Shown here in pieces: positions 32,551 to 36,437 of a stretch of DNA of 36,437 nt. Every line of letters starts with the position of its first letter. Within the stretch, counting starts at the first letter, position 1. The notes below the pieces were generated by a model. The model saw only the letters and a program-made list of their open reading frames with translations. It was not told the DNA's origin and made no database searches. Source of the stretch: Sphaerisporangium melleum (GTDB lineage: Bacteria; Actinomycetota; Actinomycetes; Streptosporangiales; Streptosporangiaceae); assembly GCF_014646695.1 (NCBI RefSeq), contig NZ_BMNT01000004.1:148322-184758 (forward strand), written 5' to 3'. A program made the position numbers and the translations under genes.

Positions 32551-33537
32551 GTGATCTGGACGCCCGCCACCGCACGGGCGGCTCGTCGCATCGCCACAGC
32601 GGCCGCGCTCGGCGGCGGTGGTGTGACCGCGCTCGGGGCCGCGATGTACGGACTTCTCATCGCCGAGGCGACCCTCGCGCGCAGGATCGTGGGCCGCCCG
32701 CACGGCATGGACGGCCCGGCCTCCGACGGGCTGTACGGGGACCGGACGGCGGGCGAGGCGATCAGCATGGTGATGCTCGGCGACTCGACCTCCGTCGGGC
32801 TCGGCGTCTCCGATCCGGCCGACACCCCCGCCGTGACCATCGCCACGGGCCTGGCCGCCGCCGCGGGCCGCCCGGTGCGGCTGAACGTCTTCGGGCTCTC
32901 GGGCGCGGCGTCGGCCGACCTGTCCCACCAGGTCGACCGGGCGCTCAGGGAGCGTCCCGACGTCGCGGTGATCTTCGTGGGGGCCAACGACGTCACCACC
33001 GCCACCCGGCCGGCCGACGCGGTGCGGCATCTGCGCGAGGCCGTCGCGCGGCTGCGCCGGGCCGGCGCGGAGGTCGTCGTCGGCACCTGCCCGGACCTGG
33101 GAACCGTCCGGCCGATCGCGCAGCCGCTGCGCTGGGTCACCCGGCGGTGGAGCCGCCAGCTCGCCGCCGCGCAGACGGTCGCGGTGATCGAGGAGGGCGG
33201 GCGGACGGTGGCCTTCGCCGACATCCTGGGCCCGGAATTCGCCACATATCCCGGCGAGATGTTCGGACCCGACAGATATCACCCATCTGCCCGAGGTTAC
33301 CAACGGTCCGCTTACGTAGTGCTACCTTCTGTATGCGCCGCGTTGGGGTTCGGGCCCGAGTCCGAGCCCGAGCGTGGCGAAGGATCGCAATCCATTTACC
33401 TCGCGGCGGCCAAGGCCGCGGAGGAGTCCGGCACCGAGGTCACCGCTACCCGCGTCGCCGGCCGCGCGACCGGCCCCCAGGGACGCTGGGCCACGCTTCT
33501 TCGCCGCAGGCCGGGGGCGATGCCCCGCAGCGCCTAG
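32551..33537 (+). CDS. SGNH/GDSL hydrolase, membrane-anchored
   Basis: The 328-residue protein has a hydrophobic N-terminal helix (about 15-40: A-T-A-A-A-L-G-G-G-G-V-T-A-L-G-A-A), probably an uncleaved anchor. The SGNH catalytic blocks are G77-D78-S79-T-S (nucleophile S79), G-L-S-G-A-A (block II Gly), G144-A-N146-D (block III Asn) and D241-R-Y-H244-P (Asp/His). The active site is complete. Substrate is unknown; related proteins are acetyl or acyl esterases acting outside the membrane. The tail after about 285 is variable, with R-R-R-P near the end. GTG 32551 is chosen as the start just before the anchor; the frame upstream is open but lacks family sequence. It is divergent from cbs over 274 bp. 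The position next to cbs and a thiolase matches the order I recall around Rv1074c-Rv1077 of M. tuberculosis. Confidence 0.9.
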   Translation: MIWTPATARAARRIATAAALGGGGVTALGAAMYGLLIAEATLARRIVGRPHGMDGPASDGLYGDRTAGEAISMVMLGDSTSVGLGVSDPADTPAVTIATGLAAAAGRPVRLNVFGLSGAASADLSHQVDRALRERPDVAVIFVGANDVTTATRPADAVRHLREAVARLRRAGAEVVVGTCPDLGTVRPIAQPLRWVTRRWSRQLAAAQTVAVIEEGGRTVAFADILGPEFATYPGEMFGPDRYHPSARGYQRSAYVVLPSVCAALGFGPESEPERGEGSQSIYLAAAKAAEESGTEVTATRVAGRATGPQGRWATLLRRRPGAMPRSA

Positions 33538-33595
33538 CACCGGTCACCCTCCGCGACACGGTCGTCACCGTCGTCCATATTGGAGGGTGATAGCC

Positions 33596-34942
33596 GTGAT
33601 CCGGCCTCTCGCGAAACCGGCTCTGACGCTCGCCGGGGTCCTGGCCCTCGCCGGATGCTCCAGCAGCACGGCGGCGGGTGAGAAAGCCCGCCCGAGCTGG
33701 CGCAACGACGAGGTCAACGCCGTCAGCCGCGCCACCGCGGCCGCCGGTGTGGCCTCGGTGACCTCGATGCGGGCGGACGGCACGCTGGAGACCACCGTCC
33801 TCGACCTGCCGAGCGGCAGGAAACTGTGGACGCACCCCGCCACCGTCGCCGGACGGCTGCCCGGCATGGGGGTGCAACCGCCCGCCGCCGTCGAGACCGC
33901 CCCGGGCCAGGGTGTCGTCGCGGCCGTCGACCCGGCGGGCAGGCACGGCAGGTGGGCCGCCTCCCTGGTCGCCCTGGACGCGCGCACCGGGCGGCGCAAA
34001 TGGTCGCGGCCGGTCCACTCCACCTTCGGCCCGCAGCGCTGCGGGCCGTACATCTGCCTGTCGGAGAACACCGCCCTGGCCTCGGCCCGCATGGTGGTCC
34101 TCGACCCGCTGACCGGGCGCACCGTGTGGAAGCTCCCCGGCATCGCCGAGGTCGAGTGGTCCGACGCCGGCCGGGTCGTCCTCCTGCGCATGGCCAGGCA
34201 CCCCGCGCTGTCCGCCCACGACGTCAAGACCGGCAAGCCCTTGTGGGAGCTGCCGGTCGAGCAGGCGCTGCGCCCGGGCGTGGACCTGTCCGGCGGCTGG
34301 GCCTTCGGCGTCTCCGGCACCGACCTGGTCGGCTACGTCGCCCCGTACACCAATCCGCGCAGGAAGACCTCCTCCTTCGGCGTCTTCTCGGTGCGGCTGG
34401 CCGACGGCAGGGTGAACTGGCTGCGCCCGTCGGTGGTCCGCGTCTACCCGAGCGGGAGCCCCGGCACGGCGCCCATCGTGCGCCCGGTGGACGACCAGGG
34501 GCAGTACGGCGGGTTCGCCCGGCTCGACCCCGCCTCCGGGCGGGTGCTGGGGCAGATCACCGCCGAGCAGGTGCCCGGCACCGGCTGGTGGCTCGCCTTC
34601 CCCGGCGACATGGCGCGGCTCGGCTTCCTCAAGCCCAATGCCGCCGGGTCGGCGTTCGATCTCGCCTCCGGGCAGCCCACCCCGCTCAAGGGGCAGCGCG
34701 GCTGGTCGTTCTGCGTGACCGATCCCAAGCCGCTGCCGCTGCGCGCGGCTCCCCAGGGCTTCTACGCGGTCGCGGCGCTGTGCGAGTTCGACCTGGCCAC
34801 CGGCAGGCGGCTGTCCGGCGCCGAGGCGCCTCCGGCGTGGTTCACCGGCAGCCAGGACGGCTGGCGGCTCTGGCGGGACGAGAAGGGCGCGCTGCACGCG
34901 GTCCAGGACACCACCGGCACCACTTCCGGCATGTACGGCTGA
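33596..34942 (+). CDS. Beta-propeller (PQQ-like) lipoprotein
   Basis: The 448-residue protein begins with a lipoprotein signal, V-L-A-L-A-G-C21-S-S-S, so it should be tethered to the outer face of the membrane. The rest shows repeated blades of the PQQ-like propeller type: V-A-L-D-A-R-T-G-R-R-K-W, V-V-L-D-P-L-T-G-R-T-V-W-K, S-A-H-D-V-K-T-G-K-P-L-W-E and F-D-L-A-T-G-R-R-L. Each has the D-x-x-T-G-x-x-x-W signature. There are no PQQ ligands or haem motif to suggest a dehydrogenase; such lipoproteins are usually scaffolds. GTG 33596 has GGAGG 9 nt upstream and gives the short basic start V-I-R-P-L-A-K. It lies 58 bp after the SGNH hydrolase gene, likely the same operon. Cys pairs (C of R-C-G-P-Y-I-C-L) may form a disulfide. 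Confidence 0.85.
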   Translation: MIRPLAKPALTLAGVLALAGCSSSTAAGEKARPSWRNDEVNAVSRATAAAGVASVTSMRADGTLETTVLDLPSGRKLWTHPATVAGRLPGMGVQPPAAVETAPGQGVVAAVDPAGRHGRWAASLVALDARTGRRKWSRPVHSTFGPQRCGPYICLSENTALASARMVVLDPLTGRTVWKLPGIAEVEWSDAGRVVLLRMARHPALSAHDVKTGKPLWELPVEQALRPGVDLSGGWAFGVSGTDLVGYVAPYTNPRRKTSSFGVFSVRLADGRVNWLRPSVVRVYPSGSPGTAPIVRPVDDQGQYGGFARLDPASGRVLGQITAEQVPGTGWWLAFPGDMARLGFLKPNAAGSAFDLASGQPTPLKGQRGWSFCVTDPKPLPLRAAPQGFYAVAALCEFDLATGRRLSGAEAPPAWFTGSQDGWRLWRDEKGALHAVQDTTGTTSGMYG

Positions 34943-35035
34943 CCCATGTGGGCCGGGGCACAGGCCGGCGGGGCTCGCGGCGTGTCCGCCGTACATAGTT
35001 CTGTTTCTTGGTGCCCCGGCGGGTGGCAACGGGCC

Positions 35036-35051
35036 TACCGCGCGGTAACCT
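35036..35051. promoter_or_regulatory. Palindrome overlapping a -10 box upstream of the thiolase
   Basis: TACCGC/GCGGTA is a perfect 12-bp palindrome (35036-35047), and its end overlaps TAACCT (35046-35051), a good -10 box about 40 nt before the thiolase start. A repressor bound here would block that promoter. Which family binds is unknown; TetR-type regulators of fatty-acid genes are one possibility. Confidence 0.45.
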
Positions 35052-35090
35052 CCGCAAGGAGGGAGCCCCGCCACCAACCTGGAGAGCCAC

Positions 35091-36311
35091 ATGCCCGAGG
35101 CAGTCATCGTCGCGACCGCACGCTCGCCGATCGGCCGCGCCTTCAAGGGGTCGCTCAAGGACATCCGTCCGGACGATCTCACCGTCCAGATGGTCCGGGC
35201 GGCGCTGGACAAGGTTCCCCAGCTCGATCCGGCGCAGGTCGACGATCTGATGCTGGGCTGCGGCCTGCCCGGCGGCGAGCAGGGCTTCAACATGGCCCGC
35301 GTGGTGTCGGTGCTGCTCGGCCTGGACGGCGTCCCCGGCACCACGGTCACCCGCTACTGCTCCTCGTCCCTGCAGACGACGCGCATGGCCTTCCACGCCA
35401 TCAAGGCCGGCGAGGGGGACGTGTTCATCTCGGCCGGCGTCGAGTGCGTGTCGCGGTTCGTCAAGGGCAGCTCTGACTCGCTGCCCGACACCACCAATCC
35501 GCTCTTCCTGGACGCCAAGACCCGCACCGACGCGCGGGCCGAGGCCGGCGCCCCGCAGTGGCGCGACCCGCGCGAGGACGAGCGGCTGCCCGACGTCTAC
35601 ATCGCGATGGGGCAGACCGCCGAGAACGTCGCGGGGCTGCGCGGGGTGAGCCGGCGCGAGCAGGACGAGTTCGGCGTCCGCTCGCAGAACCTCGCCGAGA
35701 AGGCCCTGGCCAACGGCTTCTGGGAGCAGGACATCACCCCGGTCACCCTGCCGGACGGCACCGTCGTCGGCAAGGACGACGGCCCGCGCCCCGGCACGAC
35801 CTACGAGGCGGTCTCCCAGCTCAAGCCGGTGTTCCGGCCCGACGGCACGGTGACGGCCGGCAACTGCTGCCCGCTGAACGACGGCGCCGCCGCGGTGATC
35901 GTGATGAGCGACGTCAAGGCCGCCGAGCTGGGCATCACGCCGCTGGCCCGCATCGTCTCCACCGGGCTCACCGGCCTGTCCCCCGAGATCATGGGCCTCG
36001 GCCCGGTCGAGGCGTCCCGGCAGGCGCTGCGCCGGGCCGGCATGGCGATCGCGGACGTCGACCTCGTGGAGATCAACGAGGCGTTCGCGGCGCAGGTCAT
36101 CCCGTCCTACCAGGAGCTCGGCATCGACCTCGACCGGCTGAACGTCAACGGCGGGGCGATCGCCGTCGGGCACCCGTTCGGCATGACCGGCGCCCGCATC
36201 ACCTCCACGCTGATCAACGGCCTGCGCTTCCACGACAAGTCGATCGGCCTTGAGACGATGTGCGTCGGCGGCGGCCAGGGCATGGCGATGGTGCTGGAGC
36301 GCCTGAGCTGA
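35091..36311 (+). CDS. Thiolase family protein (acetyl-CoA C-acyltransferase)
   Basis: The 406-residue thiolase cleaves 3-oxoacyl-CoA, or condenses two acyl-CoAs. The catalytic residues are visible: nucleophile C90 in V-T-R-Y-C-S-S-S-L-Q-T, H361 in A-V-G-H-P-F-G-M-T-G-A-R and second Cys C391 in M-C-V-G-G-G-Q-G-M. N-E-A-F-A-A-Q also matches. This subgroup (FadA/AtoB-like) is normally soluble. ATG 35091 has GGAG with 7-nt spacing, and a -10 box with a palindrome lies about 40 nt upstream, so it probably has its own promoter after the propeller lipoprotein gene. No fadB or acyl-CoA dehydrogenase is adjacent. It sits near cbs and an SGNH hydrolase, as I recall for FadA3 (Rv1074c) in M. tuberculosis, but the true substrate range is unknown. 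Confidence 0.93.
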   Translation: MPEAVIVATARSPIGRAFKGSLKDIRPDDLTVQMVRAALDKVPQLDPAQVDDLMLGCGLPGGEQGFNMARVVSVLLGLDGVPGTTVTRYCSSSLQTTRMAFHAIKAGEGDVFISAGVECVSRFVKGSSDSLPDTTNPLFLDAKTRTDARAEAGAPQWRDPREDERLPDVYIAMGQTAENVAGLRGVSRREQDEFGVRSQNLAEKALANGFWEQDITPVTLPDGTVVGKDDGPRPGTTYEAVSQLKPVFRPDGTVTAGNCCPLNDGAAAVIVMSDVKAAELGITPLARIVSTGLTGLSPEIMGLGPVEASRQALRRAGMAIADVDLVEINEAFAAQVIPSYQELGIDLDRLNVNGGAIAVGHPFGMTGARITSTLINGLRFHDKSIGLETMCVGGGQGMAMVLERLS

Positions 36312-36327
36312 CGGCGCGCCCGGCGGT

Positions 36328-36437
36328 CAGCCGTGGACGTCGGGACCGGCGCGGGTGAGGTCGATGCGGACGATCACCCGCCGGTCCCGCTCCATGGCGG
36401 CGCGGTAGTCGTCCCAGTCAGGGTGCTCGCCGGCGAG
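36328..36437 (-). CDS. PPOX-class (F420-type) oxidoreductase, 3' end only
   Basis: Only the last ~36 residues are in the window. They include H-P-D-W-D-D-Y-R-A-A-M followed by R-R-V-I-V-R-I and a stop at 36328-36330. This ending is typical of the pyridoxamine-phosphate-oxidase-like, F420-binding proteins common in actinomycetes. The cofactor-binding part lies outside, so the assignment rests on the tail alone. It converges on the thiolase gene, 16 bp away. Confidence 0.6.

Overview
The window is high-GC DNA (roughly 70 % G+C by eye) with strong third-position G/C bias, many GTG starts, actinomycete-type -10 boxes and gene families typical of Actinomycetota: XRE-DUF5753/DUF397 pairs, a LAL-type LuxR regulator, a MoxR-type ATPase/VWA pair, and an F420/PPOX-type protein at the edge. 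I infer a filamentous actinomycete, most likely of the order Streptosporangiales. The genus cannot be fixed from this sequence. It is ordinary chromosome. I see no tRNA, rRNA, insertion sequence, CRISPR array, phage or integrase gene.

Layout. (1) 1-1.4 kb: an extracytoplasmic FMN-binding protein (5' end cut off) translationally coupled to ApbE, its FMN transferase. (2) 1.6-5.8 kb: a DUF255/YyaL thioredoxin-fold protein converging on a class A penicillin-binding protein with a Gly/Pro/Asn/Asp tail. (3) 5.97-7.65 kb: an Lrp/AsnC regulator divergent from 4-hydroxyphenylpyruvate dioxygenase, with three palindromes between them. (4) 7.65-10 kb: a spacer with eight CCCGGG hexamers, an RDD membrane protein and a secreted M1 metallopeptidase. 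(5) 10-12.6 kb: a regulatory island with a HATPase (anti-sigma-like) protein on the minus strand, divergent from an XRE regulator and two tandem DUF397 proteins; it has lower GC than its neighbours. (6) 12.8-17.4 kb: a LAL-type LuxR regulator divergent from a four-helix membrane protein, then ACT-domain threonine ammonia-lyase. (7) 17.5-20.9 kb: an OmpR-type two-component system divergent from a secreted PDZ/S41 protease-like protein. (8) 21-23.3 kb: a ROK kinase and a FIST sensor protein. (9) 23.4-27 kb: the MoxR-type ATPase/VWA pair. (10) 27-28.2 kb: a 56-residue membrane peptide and a DUF2269-like protein. (11) 28.2-36.4 kb: metB and cbs (transsulfuration) flanking an orphan NarL-type histidine kinase, then an SGNH hydrolase, a beta-propeller lipoprotein, a thiolase and the 3' end of a PPOX-family gene.

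How the genes work together. FMN-binding protein plus ApbE form a surface electron-transfer module. Lrp probably senses an aromatic or branched amino acid and controls tyrosine catabolism. cbs and metB interconvert homocysteine and cysteine via cystathionine. The MoxR/VWA pair probably remodels an unknown client. The two-component system probably controls the divergent protease-like gene.

The most unusual signals are regulatory: a -10-like hexamer 6-8 nt before the start codon of eight genes (predicted leaderless mRNAs), long hairpins between convergent genes, a triple palindrome at lrp/hpd, an 11-bp direct repeat plus palindrome at the two-component locus, and an in-frame internal start with a perfect Shine-Dalgarno in the HATPase gene.
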